A stretch of DNA of 64,000 nucleotides from an uncultured bacterium (GTDB taxonomy: Bacteria; Bacteroidota; Bacteroidia; Bacteroidales; Bacteroidaceae): the NCBI GenBank assembly GCA_905216025.1, contig CAJMSE010000007.1, positions 62,001-126,000 of the forward strand. Reading direction: 5' to 3'. Positions 43,189-51,611 of this stretch are shown here, in pieces. The notes under the pieces are model-generated. The model was not told where the DNA came from and did no database searches. It saw only the letters and a list, made by a program, of their open reading frames with translations. The position numbers and the translations under genes are program-made. Every line of letters starts with the position of its first letter. Position 1 is the stretch's first letter.

Positions 43189-44601
43189 TTATCTGATGCT
43201 TATTTTCCTTGTCCTGACACCCTTTTCGCCTGTCGTCCTGACGATATACATGCCGCGTGCAAGGTTTCCGGCCGTCTGACTGATGCGCTTTCCGTCGATG
43301 GTGTATACCTCAGCCGATGCCTCACGGCCGTTGCTGGTGATGCTGCCGATGGCCGTCGGGTCTTCCGTGAGTGCGGGCATGAATATCACTTCGCCCAGCT
43401 GGGCGTTGTCGTTCTTGTGATATATTACCGTCTCGATGCTCTCGCGGTCCTGCCGTTCCACACTCTTCCAGTAGTTGCCCTGTGCATATACAGTGTTTGC
43501 CGAGTTGTTGTAGAGGTCGTATGCCACGCCGCCGTTGCCGTTGTTGAGGAATACGTTGCGGCCGGGGTTGTAGTCGGCGGCGTTCTCGTCCTCGGTCTTG
43601 CCTATGTTGACGTCCTTTCCTCCGATGACGGTGATGCCCCACAGGTTGCCCTCGATATGGTTTCCGGTTACCGTTGTCGTCTGCGTCATGTACGGGTCGT
43701 AGATGTTTATGCCGCTGCCGCCGTTCATGGCGTTCTTCTCATACTTGTTGTCCACGATGACGTTACCCTTTATCGTGGCGTTCTGCTCGCAGTATGTGGC
43801 AACTCCGAAGCGGTTGTCCCTTATCTCGTTGCCCTCTATCAGCGTGTTCATCTCGCCGGTGAGTCCCACGAGGTTCGACACGACGATGCCTCCGCACATG
43901 TTATGTTCCGGGTTTCCTATTATCTTGCAGTTCGTTATCTTCACCTCCGTCGCCGTGGTGAGGTTTATCTGCGGGGCGTTCACGTTCGCCGTATTGTTGT
44001 TCCTAAACGTGCAGTTGTCTATCGTCACGGGGTTCGAGTAGTTTGCCGCTCCGCCTATTGCGCTGCGGTTGCACTCCTCGAAGGTGCAGTTTGTGATTAC
44101 GAACGAGGTGCCGTCGGTGCCGAGGCTCACGGCCGACGTTCCCGACACGCCGTTATGCCTGGTGAACGTGCAGTTGTCCATCGTGAATCCTGCCGTGCCG
44201 AAGTTCTTTAGTCCGGCCTGCTCGAAGTCGATGTTGGTGAAGTTGACAGCCGTCTTGCTGCAGTCCATGAACAGTCCGTAGGGCTTTGCCGCCTCGTCCG
44301 TGGCGGTGATGAGCACGCGCTCGCCGGCGGCGAAGTCGGCTTCGCCCGATATTCTCAGCTGCACGCCGTCGCCCATCCTGAGCGTCACTCCGTCTTCTAT
44401 CCTGAACGTGTCGCCGTCTGAAATCTCGATGCCGGCGGTCATGGTGAATGTCTTTCCGTCTGCTGTCACGCCCGTGGCGGCGTCCGCAGCCAGCTTTGTC
44501 AGTGTCCATACGGTGCCGTCTCCGGCCGTCTTGAAGTCATCGGCAGCAGCGCCGACGGTGGTCAGCACGGCAGCCATCACTGTGAGTAGAATCTTTCTCA
44601 T
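43189..44601 (-). CDS. Secreted right-handed beta-helix protein with T9SS sorting domain
   Basis: A 470-aa protein. Signal peptide (MRKILLTVMAAVLTTVGAAA). The body has repeated short strands with N- and T-rich turns (VTIDNCTFRNNNTANV, VKITNCKIIGNPEHNM, IEGNEIRDNRFGV), a parallel beta-helix of the pectate-lyase/parallel-repeat kind. The last ~60 residues (VYTIDGKRISQTAGNLARGM-YIVRT...RKISIR) are a type A sorting signal for type IX secretion. Cell-surface or secreted; it could be a polysaccharide-acting enzyme or an adhesin, since no catalytic signature was found. Convergent with the tubulin-like operon. Confidence 0.8.
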   Translation of the reverse strand: MRKILLTVMAAVLTTVGAAADDFKTAGDGTVWTLTKLAADAATGVTADGKTFTMTAGIEISDGDTFRIEDGVTLRMGDGVQLRISGEADFAAGERVLITATDEAAKPYGLFMDCSKTAVNFTNIDFEQAGLKNFGTAGFTMDNCTFTRHNGVSGTSAVSLGTDGTSFVITNCTFEECNRSAIGGAANYSNPVTIDNCTFRNNNTANVNAPQINLTTATEVKITNCKIIGNPEHNMCGGIVVSNLVGLTGEMNTLIEGNEIRDNRFGVATYCEQNATIKGNVIVDNKYEKNAMNGGSGINIYDPYMTQTTTVTGNHIEGNLWGITVIGGKDVNIGKTEDENAADYNPGRNVFLNNGNGGVAYDLYNNSANTVYAQGNYWKSVERQDRESIETVIYHKNDNAQLGEVIFMPALTEDPTAIGSITSNGREASAEVYTIDGKRISQTAGNLARGMYIVRTTGEKGVRTRKISIR

Positions 44602-44613
44602 ACGCTTTTTGTT

Positions 44614-46107
44614 TTATTTTATTGTTGTGTACTTTTGGTTCTGACTGTTTGGTTTATCGGGAATAGTCATCCGTAACCGTGTTCCCAAAAACGGACTGAC
44701 ATACTTCTTCCTCACCCATTTCTTGTCTTTCACCCCAAGCATGTTTGCTATTTCCGTGATGCTCTTTGGCGTATTGCAGAACCCGAAAACCTTGTCTTGC
44801 GGTGATTGCAGTACCGGCTCGGGGTGAATATCCTTGTCACTGGGGGTGTCACTGGGGGTGCTTCCACTGCTGACTGAGGGTGCCTGTTGTCCTTTCACCC
44901 CCTCAGCCCTGTCGTTCAGTGCTTGTTTAAACCATATCGTAAGACTGACAAACGGCGGTATGACTTTTATTTCCGGCTCGGGAAGCCCCTGTTCTTTGCA
45001 GCATTCCATGATAAGTCCTATGCCGCGTCCCCATGCTTCCATCATTCCCCGCCGGTAAAAGACGTTTGAGATGGTGGGGTTTGCCGGCAGCGAACCAATC
45101 TGATCGTCCACAAAGTTCTTCCAGTTCATTCCCACGGGGAATGCACCGGGATTCTGAAACACCATGCGGTCGTCGTATATGGCAAGACTTGGAGTCATAT
45201 TCTCAGCGTTCCATGAACGGTGGCATAGCATGTTGACGGTAGCTTCCTTTATTGCTTCGTATGGAACGGTCAGCGTATCCTGCCTGAACTTGCTGTCCAT
45301 GCGTCCTGCCAGATTAAGATGTTTCAGGCAGAAATCAATCACTTCGTCATATTGTTCGAACAGATTGCCTTCGCATACAGTCTGGTCACGGAATATGCGC
45401 TTGTCCGTTCCGTCGAACCGTGCCATGCGCACTTTGCACTGGCCATGAAGCATTGACGGCTCCTTGCCGAACAAAACGTTAGCTGCATTTGTCATCGTAC
45501 CGTCCTTTCTTGCAACCCCGAGTTTCATCATTATCTTTTCCGGGTCTTGCAAAGTCATTGCCGAAGCGTGTATCCGCCTTGAGCCGATGCCGTCGTGCAG
45601 TGTCTGATAGAGAAGCTCCGTATCGATATCGCCGATGGTTATTTCCGTGTTTGGCGTATTTTCCCAACTGAAACGGCGTGGATTGCTCAGCTTTAACCGT
45701 TCTTCATACATTTGCCGGGGCATGAGAACAGTGGTGCTTTCCACTTTATAGAAAGCCCGGCCGTCAAAAGAGTAAGGACCATTCTTAAAGTTATTGGAAT
45801 CAAAATAAATGGCGATGATGTAATAATCGGCTTTATGCGGCAATTCTATGTACTCCACCTCCACGTCGATTGCCGGTTCAATCTTACGCAGGGCATTGCC
45901 TATTTCCTGCCTTGTATTGTCTGTAACATTCTGTCCGTCAATCTTCAAAGAAGGGGTGATGCCGAACATAAGCCAGCCGCCATCTGAATTAAGGAAGGCA
46001 CATGCCGTTTCCATGCTCTTGTAAAGCTCGCCTGTGGTCTTTTTCAATTCCAGCGTGCGGGTTTCATCTTTGGCTATCAGTTCTTTTATATCGTCTATGG
46101 TTATCAT
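44614..46107 (-). CDS. AlbA_2 / ATPase-fold regulator (Schlafen-like), first copy
   Basis: A 497-aa protein. An N-terminal AlbA_2 domain (starts MITIDDIKELIAKDETRTLE; contains CAFLNSDGGWLMFGIT) is followed by a HATPase_c_4-type domain (EATVNMLCHRSWNAENMTP, ...MVFQNPGAFPVGM, ...EAWGRGIGLIMECC) and a C-terminal S/T/P-rich linker and winged helix (KSITEIANMLGVKDKKWVRK). The frame runs further upstream to 46290, but the start at 46107 fits the family and has AGCAGGA before the ATG. Such proteins are accessory and sometimes defence-linked. A second relative lies at 47411. Confidence 0.82.
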   Translation of the reverse strand: MITIDDIKELIAKDETRTLELKKTTGELYKSMETACAFLNSDGGWLMFGITPSLKIDGQNVTDNTRQEIGNALRKIEPAIDVEVEYIELPHKADYYIIAIYFDSNNFKNGPYSFDGRAFYKVESTTVLMPRQMYEERLKLSNPRRFSWENTPNTEITIGDIDTELLYQTLHDGIGSRRIHASAMTLQDPEKIMMKLGVARKDGTMTNAANVLFGKEPSMLHGQCKVRMARFDGTDKRIFRDQTVCEGNLFEQYDEVIDFCLKHLNLAGRMDSKFRQDTLTVPYEAIKEATVNMLCHRSWNAENMTPSLAIYDDRMVFQNPGAFPVGMNWKNFVDDQIGSLPANPTISNVFYRRGMMEAWGRGIGLIMECCKEQGLPEPEIKVIPPFVSLTIWFKQALNDRAEGVKGQQAPSVSSGSTPSDTPSDKDIHPEPVLQSPQDKVFGFCNTPKSITEIANMLGVKDKKWVRKKYVSPFLGTRLRMTIPDKPNSQNQKYTTIK

Positions 46108-46229
46108 TCCTGCTGATGCTTTTACTCTTTGTCCATGTGGTGCAATATATGTCTGCACCGTAAGTGATGCCGGTCCGGCGGTTATTTTTTTATGGCCGGA
46201 GCCGGTTGCGGGAGTAAGCAGGTGCAATA

Positions 46230-46248
46230 TTACAAAAAGTTTTTGTAA
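46230..46248. promoter_or_regulatory. Perfect 9-1-9 palindrome upstream of the AlbA_2 gene
   Basis: TTACAAAAAGTTTTTGTAA lies 120 nt upstream of the AlbA_2 start, next to a TAATATTG word on the minus strand that could be a weak -7 box. It is suited to an operator for a dimeric regulator, possibly the neighbouring gene's own product. Confidence 0.35.
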
Positions 46249-46434
46249 AACTCTCAATGCGGGCAGAGAAAAGCCCTGATTAGGAATCAAAGTGATGAAA
46301 TGGTGGCAGAATTCCGGCGTTTTTTAGCCTGCCGGTGATATGTGACACTGCAGCAACACGTCCGGACGGTATTGTCAAGCCGTTATCGGGTGATATTCTT
46401 CCTTCATTTAGCATCCGGTTTCGTTTCTTTGTCT

Positions 46435-46442
46435 TATCTTTG
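46435..46442 (+). promoter_or_regulatory. -7 box of the YiiX-type hydrolase gene
   Basis: TATCTTTG followed by CAC, 32 nt before the ATG at 46475. Confidence 0.65.
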
Positions 46443-46474
46443 CACAATATAATAATTATTATCCTCTGCCGTAA

Positions 46475-47179
46475 ATGAGTATGTATAAAGTCTTTTCGCG
46501 TCTTTTGCGCCGTCCGGCGGCATTGCTGCTCGCGGCTGTTCTTATGCCGGCCATGCAAGTCTGCGGGGCCGATACTGACTCCGTGTGCGGCCTGCTGCGC
46601 GACTGCGATCTGCTCTTTCAGGTGTCGCCCGGCGGCAACGCCATCACGGCCGTCACCTCCGGCACGGCCGGCCTGCAGATAGAGCACGTCGGGATATTTG
46701 CCCGTATCGGCGGGCGCGCCGTCGTGATAGAGGCCGTGCCGTCGCGCGGCGTGTGCGTTACGCCTGCCGACTCGTTCATGCTCCGCACCGACCGTGCGTC
46801 GCGGCCGCTGCCGCTTGTCGTCGGCCGCGTCACAGGCGGTCTCGATGCCGCAGCGTCGCTGGCCCGCGCCCTGTCGTTCGTGGGATGCGCCTACGACAGC
46901 CTCTACCTCGCCGATAACGACATGATATATTGCAGCGAACTCGTGCAGAAGAGTTTTGCAGACAGCGCCGGCCGCCCCGTCTTCGCCACGATACCGATGA
47001 CTTTCCGCGACAGCGCCGGCCATATACCCGCCTACTGGCAGCGCTTCTATGCCCGCCACGGCATGCCCGTGCCCGAAGGGTGGCCCGGAACGAACCCCGG
47101 CGAACTCTCGCGGCGGCGCAACGTGGAGATTGTCGCCGGGCCGCTGACGGCATCGCGAAGCCCTGTCTCTTCACGGTGA
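46475..47179 (+). CDS. YiiX/YebB-like NlpC/P60 cysteine hydrolase
   Basis: A 234-aa exported protein: basic start, hydrophobic segment (RPAALLLAAVLMPAMQVCGA), then a permuted NlpC/P60 (DUF830/YiiX) domain. The catalytic histidine is H71 (IEHVGIF) and the nucleophile C153 (IYCSELV). DLLFQVSPGGNAI and PVFATIPMTFRD are also typical. It probably cleaves peptide or lipid-linked bonds in the envelope. It is a single gene with its own promoter, placed between two AlbA_2 genes. A stop at 47179 is followed by a tandem repeat. Confidence 0.85.
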   Translation: MSMYKVFSRLLRRPAALLLAAVLMPAMQVCGADTDSVCGLLRDCDLLFQVSPGGNAITAVTSGTAGLQIEHVGIFARIGGRAVVIEAVPSRGVCVTPADSFMLRTDRASRPLPLVVGRVTGGLDAAASLARALSFVGCAYDSLYLADNDMIYCSELVQKSFADSAGRPVFATIPMTFRDSAGHIPAYWQRFYARHGMPVPEGWPGTNPGELSRRRNVEIVAGPLTASRSPVSSR

Positions 47180-47229
47180 AAGCCGTGTTTATCCCCGGGA
47201 GATGCCTTGCCTGATTGTTACGGGGCCGA

Positions 47230-47326
47230 GGTTACGGTGTTACGTGCCGTAGGTAACAGTGTGACGCGTGGCACGTAACGGTGTGACATGCGGCAGGTGA
47301 CAGCGTTACGCGTGGCAGGTAACAGG
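47230..47326. repeat. 22-bp tandem repeat, four units plus a partial
   Basis: Units at 47230, 47252, 47274 and 47296, each like GGTAACAGTGTGACGCGTGGCA with a few changes, then a 9-bp partial. It lies between the YiiX-type gene and the second AlbA_2 gene. It is the only clear short tandem array in the window. Confidence 0.85.
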
Positions 47327-47377
47327 ATATTCACTTTAATATTTTAGGTTCAGTAGATAGTTGCCGGAGTTTTTTTG

Positions 47378-47385
47378 TATTTTTG
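47378..47385 (+). promoter_or_regulatory. -7 box of the second AlbA_2 gene
   Basis: TATTTTTG followed by CATT, 25 nt before the ATG at 47411. Confidence 0.5.
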
Positions 47386-47410
47386 CATTTAATAAACAAG
47401 TTGTGATTTA

Positions 47411-48937
47411 ATGACGAAAGACGAATTACTCCAAAGGCTCAATGATGTTGAGTGGGATGATTTTGAGGTCAAAGAGGCTTCGGGTGGTCTGCCGAAATCC
47501 ATGTGGGAGTCGGTGAGCGCATTTTCTAATACTGGCGGAGGATGGATAATTCTCGGCGTAAAGGAAAACAGGATAAGGAACGTGGCAGATTATGAGATTG
47601 CCGGCGTTGAGAAACCGGAAAAGATGGAGCAGGATGTGATAAGCACATTACGTTCCGTGTCTAAGTTCAATGTACCTATTCTTGCAACTGCAGAGCGGTT
47701 CGACGTCGGTGGAAAAGCAATCCTTGCGTTTTACATTCCGGCATCATGCAGCAAGCCGGTCTATTTTGGGAATAATCTGAACAACACCTTTGTAAGGATA
47801 GGTAGCGGAGACCAGCGTGCCACCGACATTGAAATAGATATCCTGATGAGGGAAAAGACATTCGGGATGAAATCTGAAATGGAAGTTGAAGGAACGTCTT
47901 TTGACGACATAAATATCCAGTCTCTCCAAACGTACAGGAGGCGTATAAATGACTATAATCCGGATTTCAGATACAATGATCTTGAGGATGAGCCGTTCTG
48001 CGTGAAAACAGGGATACTCAGCCGTGGCAGACTTACATACGGCGGACTCCTAATGCTTGGCAAAGGAGAGACCGTGCAGCAATATGTGCCGCATTTCTGG
48101 ATAGATTATATAGAGATTCCAGGTACAACATATTCTGATGCCGACTGCCGGTATACCTACCGTATGCCCGAGCAGGAAAATATATGGGAGTATTTCAAGG
48201 TGCTTCTGCAGCGTCTGCGACTGTATGTTGACAATCCTTTCATGGCCGGTCCGGACGGTTTCTCGCCGGAAGATAATTCGCAATTGTATTGTCTTAGGGA
48301 GGGATTAGTAAATCTTCTCGCGCATGCCGACTATTTCAGTCCGATGCACTCAACTATCAGAGTGTTCAATGATAGGATTGAATTTCAGAATCCCGGACGT
48401 TTTGCCGTTAGGATTTCAGATAAACCGGGTAAGGTAAAGTCGGTTCCTAGAAATCCGAATATCATAGCTTTATTCCGTTATGCCAGGCAGAGCGAGAATG
48501 CCGGATATGGCATTGACAAGATAATGAGGTGGACAAAGCTGACCGGGCTCGATGTAGACTTCAGCACTGACATAACCTCATCGACTGTAACATATCCCTT
48601 ACCTGCATTGAAAGGTGGTCAGAAAGGTGGTCAGACAGATTCTGATAGTGAAGGGGAAAAGTTTGATTTACAATATGTTAATCAAATAAAAGCGGGTGGT
48701 CAGAAAGGTGGTCAGAACGAGGTGGTCAGAAACAGAGCTTATAGACAGGGCGATGAAACAAGAGACAAAATCGTTAAGGCCATGAGAAAGAAGCCGGATA
48801 TATCCCGACGGGAACTTGTTGAGTTGCTCGGAATTTCATCTTCAGCCATTCAGAAACATATAAGACTCCTTAAGAACGACGGGATAATAATCCGGATTGG
48901 AAGCGACAGGAAGGGTTTATGGAGGGTGCTGTTATGA
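47411..48937 (+). CDS. AlbA_2 / ATPase-fold regulator (Schlafen-like), second copy
   Basis: A 508-aa protein with the same order as the gene at 44614: AlbA_2 (WDDFEVKEASGGLPKSMWES, AFSNTGGGWIILGV), then the ATPase-like domain (LREGLVNLLAHADYFSPMHS, ...IEFQNPGRFAVR, ...AGYGIDKIMRW) and a winged HTH at the end (ISRRELVELLGISSSAIQKH). The linker contains the repeated motif KGGQKGGQ twice. GC content is below that of its neighbours, suggesting transfer. Its role is probably transcriptional regulation or stress/defence. Confidence 0.83.
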   Translation: MTKDELLQRLNDVEWDDFEVKEASGGLPKSMWESVSAFSNTGGGWIILGVKENRIRNVADYEIAGVEKPEKMEQDVISTLRSVSKFNVPILATAERFDVGGKAILAFYIPASCSKPVYFGNNLNNTFVRIGSGDQRATDIEIDILMREKTFGMKSEMEVEGTSFDDINIQSLQTYRRRINDYNPDFRYNDLEDEPFCVKTGILSRGRLTYGGLLMLGKGETVQQYVPHFWIDYIEIPGTTYSDADCRYTYRMPEQENIWEYFKVLLQRLRLYVDNPFMAGPDGFSPEDNSQLYCLREGLVNLLAHADYFSPMHSTIRVFNDRIEFQNPGRFAVRISDKPGKVKSVPRNPNIIALFRYARQSENAGYGIDKIMRWTKLTGLDVDFSTDITSSTVTYPLPALKGGQKGGQTDSDSEGEKFDLQYVNQIKAGGQKGGQNEVVRNRAYRQGDETRDKIVKAMRKKPDISRRELVELLGISSSAIQKHIRLLKNDGIIIRIGSDRKGLWRVLL

Positions 48938-48983
48938 GAATGCGGCATGCTATATATATAATAATGTATAAACGAACCATGAT

Positions 48984-49514
48984 ATGAGAAAGCTCAGGAC
49001 TATAGAGATGAACCGGCTGACGGTTGACGACTTCAAGCGGGCGGACAAGCTGCCGCTCGTGGTGGTGCTCGACGACGTGCGGTCGATGTATAACGTGGGC
49101 AGCATCTTCCGTACGGGCGATGCCTTCCGCATCGAGGCGGTGTACCTCTGCGGCATCAGTGCCACGCCGCCGCACGCCGAGATACACAAGACGGCGCTCG
49201 GGGCTGAAGACAGTGTAGACTGGCGCTACTTTGCCACGGCGGCCGAGGCTGTGGCCGAGCTGCATGCCGGGGGATACCTCGTCTATGCCGTGGAGCAGGC
49301 CGAGGGCAGCACCATGCTGCACGACTTCGAGCCCGAGCCGGGCCGCTGCTATGCCGTGATAATGGGAAACGAGGTGAAGGGCGTGCACCAGGAGGTGATA
49401 GACATGAGCGACGGGTGCATCGAGATTCCGCAGTATGGCACGAAGCATTCGATGAACGTGTCCGTGACGGCGGGCATCGTGATATATAAGTTCAATGAAA
49501 AGGTTAAGGGATAG
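48984..49514 (+). CDS. SpoU/TrmH family RNA 2'-O-methyltransferase
   Basis: A 176-aa SPOUT methyltransferase. All three motifs are visible: motif 1 MYNVGSIFRTGDAFRIE, motif 2 VIMGNEVKGV, motif 3 IEIPQYGTKHSMNVSVTAGI. The substrate is a tRNA or rRNA ribose. It lacks the N-terminal substrate-binding extension of RlmB, so it is closer to the small TrmH/TrmL-like forms. A strong terminator follows the stop. Confidence 0.9.
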   Translation: MRKLRTIEMNRLTVDDFKRADKLPLVVVLDDVRSMYNVGSIFRTGDAFRIEAVYLCGISATPPHAEIHKTALGAEDSVDWRYFATAAEAVAELHAGGYLVYAVEQAEGSTMLHDFEPEPGRCYAVIMGNEVKGVHQEVIDMSDGCIEIPQYGTKHSMNVSVTAGIVIYKFNEKVKG

Positions 49515-49520
49515 AGACAG

Positions 49521-49558
49521 AAAAAATCCCCATGAACCGATGTTCATGGGGATTTTTT
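49521..49558. terminator. Bidirectional terminator
   Basis: Arms ATCCCCATGAAC / GTTCATGGGGAT around CGAT, with an A-run before and a T-run after, so it works both ways. It separates the convergent SpoU methyltransferase and rubredoxin genes. Confidence 0.9.
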
Positions 49559-49565
49559 ATATGGT

Positions 49566-49724
49566 TTACTCTTTCGTAAACTCGTCTTTTCCTACTCCGC
49601 AGAGCGGGCATACCCAATCTTCGGGGATATCCTCGAAAGCTGTTCCGGGTTCGATACCGTTGTCGGGGTCTCCTTTTGCCGGATCGTAAACGTATCCGCA
49701 AACGTCGCAAATGTACTTTTCCAT
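49566..49724 (-). CDS. Rubredoxin
   Basis: A 52-aa protein with the two knuckles of a classic rubredoxin: YICDVCGYVYDP and DWVCPLCGVGKDEF. The four cysteines C6, C9, C39 and C42 bind one iron, giving a one-electron carrier. It begins 34 nt after the glycosyltransferase stop on the same strand, so it is probably the last gene of that operon, and ends at the terminator. Partner unknown (often peroxide or oxygen detoxification). Confidence 0.95.
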   Translation of the reverse strand: MEKYICDVCGYVYDPAKGDPDNGIEPGTAFEDIPEDWVCPLCGVGKDEFTKE

Positions 49725-49758
49725 AATCTTTTAATTTTTAGTTGATGAATAATGTCAG

Positions 49759-50814
49759 CTATAAGCTGCCGTCGAGGACAGCCTTTATCTTGTTGAATAT
49801 CTGTTCCGGACTTATCGAGCGCATGCAGGCGAAGTCTCCGCGGGCGCACGGCTTGTTGCCGTAGATGCTGCACGGGCGGCACGGCAGGTCTGTCTGTACG
49901 GACAGGTCGCTCTTCTGGTTCCAGCCCATGAACCCTGCGTAGGGGTGCGTGGCTCCCCAGATGCTGACCACCGGCGTGCCGGTGATTGATGCGAGGTGCA
50001 TGTTTGCGCTGTCCATCGACACCATCAGGTCGAGGTGGCTCATGAGGATGAGCTCCTGCTGCATCGTCTCGAGCGTGCTGCCCGTGTCGAGGCAGTTTTC
50101 CGTTTCGGCGCACCATGCGGGGAACGTGCTGCTCTCGCGCTCGCCGCGGCCGAAGAGGAAGATGCGCGCCTTGGGGTATCCGGCATTTATCAGCCTTATC
50201 ACCTCGAGCATCTTCTCCGGCGGGTAGATTTTACCTTCGTGCGCGGCGAACGGCGCGATGCCTATCCATTGCTCAAAGCTGTTCTTCGGTCCGACGGCCG
50301 CCGGAAGCAGGTTGAGGTTGCCGCCTTCGGGCGGGAAGATGGACCTGAAGCACATCTTGACCGGGTATCCCAGCCGTGCCAGCACGTCGGCATAGTTCTG
50401 GAACGACGTGGGCAGCGGCTCCATGCGCCTGTGCTCGGGGTTGACGAGCAGCCTTTTCAGTTTCCGGTGCTTGTCGATATGCGCCACGCGGTAGCGTCCC
50501 ACGTTGAAGCGGAAGCGCAGATATTCCGACCGCAGCACGTTGTGCAGGTCGGCCACGGCGGTGAAGTTCTTTGCCGTCAGCCTCCGGTAGAGCGTGTTCA
50601 GTCCTCTCACGCCCTTGTATTCCCTCTTCAGGTCTGCCTCCATGAAGTTGACATTGGGTGCCAGATCTTCAAAGAACGCCCTGGCGAAGGGTCTGCTCAG
50701 CACCGTGATTCTCACGTCAGGATATGTCATGGCGAGCGAGTAGACCACCGGTACGGCCATCACCACGTCTCCGAGCGACGAGAACCTGATAATCAGGATG
50801 TGTTCCTTTTTCAT
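49759..50814 (-). CDS. Glycosyltransferase family 9 (heptosyltransferase-like)
   Basis: A 351-aa GT-B enzyme. N-terminal IIRFSSLGDVVMAVPVVYSL and C-terminal MVSMDSANMHLASITGTPVV-SIWGATHPYAG are the usual marks of ADP-heptose:LPS heptosyltransferases, which act in lipopolysaccharide core synthesis. A cysteine-rich end (CRPCSIYGNKPCARGDFACM) is common in GT9 proteins of Bacteroidota. The DUF4254 gene lies 31 nt upstream, and rubredoxin follows. Donor sugar is inferred, not shown. Confidence 0.88.
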   Translation of the reverse strand: MKKEHILIIRFSSLGDVVMAVPVVYSLAMTYPDVRITVLSRPFARAFFEDLAPNVNFMEADLKREYKGVRGLNTLYRRLTAKNFTAVADLHNVLRSEYLRFRFNVGRYRVAHIDKHRKLKRLLVNPEHRRMEPLPTSFQNYADVLARLGYPVKMCFRSIFPPEGGNLNLLPAAVGPKNSFEQWIGIAPFAAHEGKIYPPEKMLEVIRLINAGYPKARIFLFGRGERESSTFPAWCAETENCLDTGSTLETMQQELILMSHLDLMVSMDSANMHLASITGTPVVSIWGATHPYAGFMGWNQKSDLSVQTDLPCRPCSIYGNKPCARGDFACMRSISPEQIFNKIKAVLDGSL

Positions 50815-50845
50815 TAGTCCGGTATCTTTATCGCCTTTCTTTGTC

Positions 50846-51457
50846 TTATTTCGTTCCCTTTCCGTAGAGCACGGGGTTTGTCGCCGGGTCGTTGTACATC
50901 TTCATCTGCCTGTACACCTTCATGTATTTGCGTCCTTCGGCGATGTCTTCCAGCAGCTGGTCGATGGCCAGCGAGAGGTCGCGCTGCTGCTCTTCGAGCA
51001 CGGCGAGCTTTGCGGCGCATGTGGCGCGGTGCTCCGGCGAGGCGTCGGTGCGTGAGGCCTGCTCCTTCATGTGGTATATCTTCAGCGCCAGGATGGACAG
51101 GCGGTCGATGGCCCATGCGGGGCTTTCGGTGTTCAGGCGCGCGTCGGCGGACGGCGTCACGCCGGAGTATTCGCTGCGGAAGTGGCTGTCGATCTGCTCC
51201 ACGAGGTCGGTGCGGTCCTGGTTGCTGCGGTCTATCCGCCTCTTGAGGGCCAGCGCGTCGAGCGGGTTTATGTTCGGGTCGCGTATGATGTCCTCGAGGT
51301 GCCACTGCACCGTGTCTATCCAGCACTTGATGTACAGGCGGTGGTCTATCGACTCGCCGTCGTACGGGTTGTTTATCGCCGTGTCCACATTGTCTGTGAG
51401 ATGGTAGTCACTTATCGCGTGGTTGAATATTCTGTTGCATTTCTCGGTGAATGACAT
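50846..51457 (-). CDS. DUF4254 protein
   Basis: A 203-aa mainly helical protein (MSFTEKCNRIFNHAISDYHL, LKRRIDRSNQDRTDLVEQID) matching DUF4254, a Bacteroidota family usually coded next to a GT9 glycosyltransferase, as here. It has no signal peptide, so it is likely cytosolic. A role in LPS assembly is suggested by context only. It is the first gene of the DUF4254-GT9-rubredoxin group. Confidence 0.75.
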   Translation of the reverse strand: MSFTEKCNRIFNHAISDYHLTDNVDTAINNPYDGESIDHRLYIKCWIDTVQWHLEDIIRDPNINPLDALALKRRIDRSNQDRTDLVEQIDSHFRSEYSGVTPSADARLNTESPAWAIDRLSILALKIYHMKEQASRTDASPEHRATCAAKLAVLEEQQRDLSLAIDQLLEDIAEGRKYMKVYRQMKMYNDPATNPVLYGKGTK

Positions 51458-51512
51458 AGCTGCTGTGTGTATTTATGTTTGACTTTGTTCGTTGTCTTCT
51501 CCTTTACTGATG

Positions 51513-51520
51513 CAAATATA
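51513..51520 (-). promoter_or_regulatory. -7 box of the DUF4254-GT9 operon
   Basis: TATATTTG on the minus strand, 55 nt before the ATG at 51457. Confidence 0.55.
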
Positions 51521-51594
51521 GTCAAACTTTTCTAATTTGCCATCCGATTGCCGGATTTTCGGCCGTATTACAATATTTTTATAGAGATTTTGCT

Positions 51595-51602
51595 TATTTT
51601 TG
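51595..51602 (+). promoter_or_regulatory. -7 box of pdxB
   Basis: TATTTTTG ends only 9 nt before the ATG at 51612, so the transcript would have a leader of a few bases at most. It rules out the in-frame TTG at 51600. Confidence 0.55.
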
Positions 51603-51611
51603 CCGCCGATT

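Noticed and set aside
43153..44211. A 352-codon open frame on the plus strand through the beta-helix gene
   Set aside because: The minus strand encodes a signal peptide, beta-helix repeats and a sorting domain, whereas this frame shows none.
47230..47326. CRISPR array
   Set aside because: The units are directly adjacent without unique spacers, so it is a plain tandem repeat.
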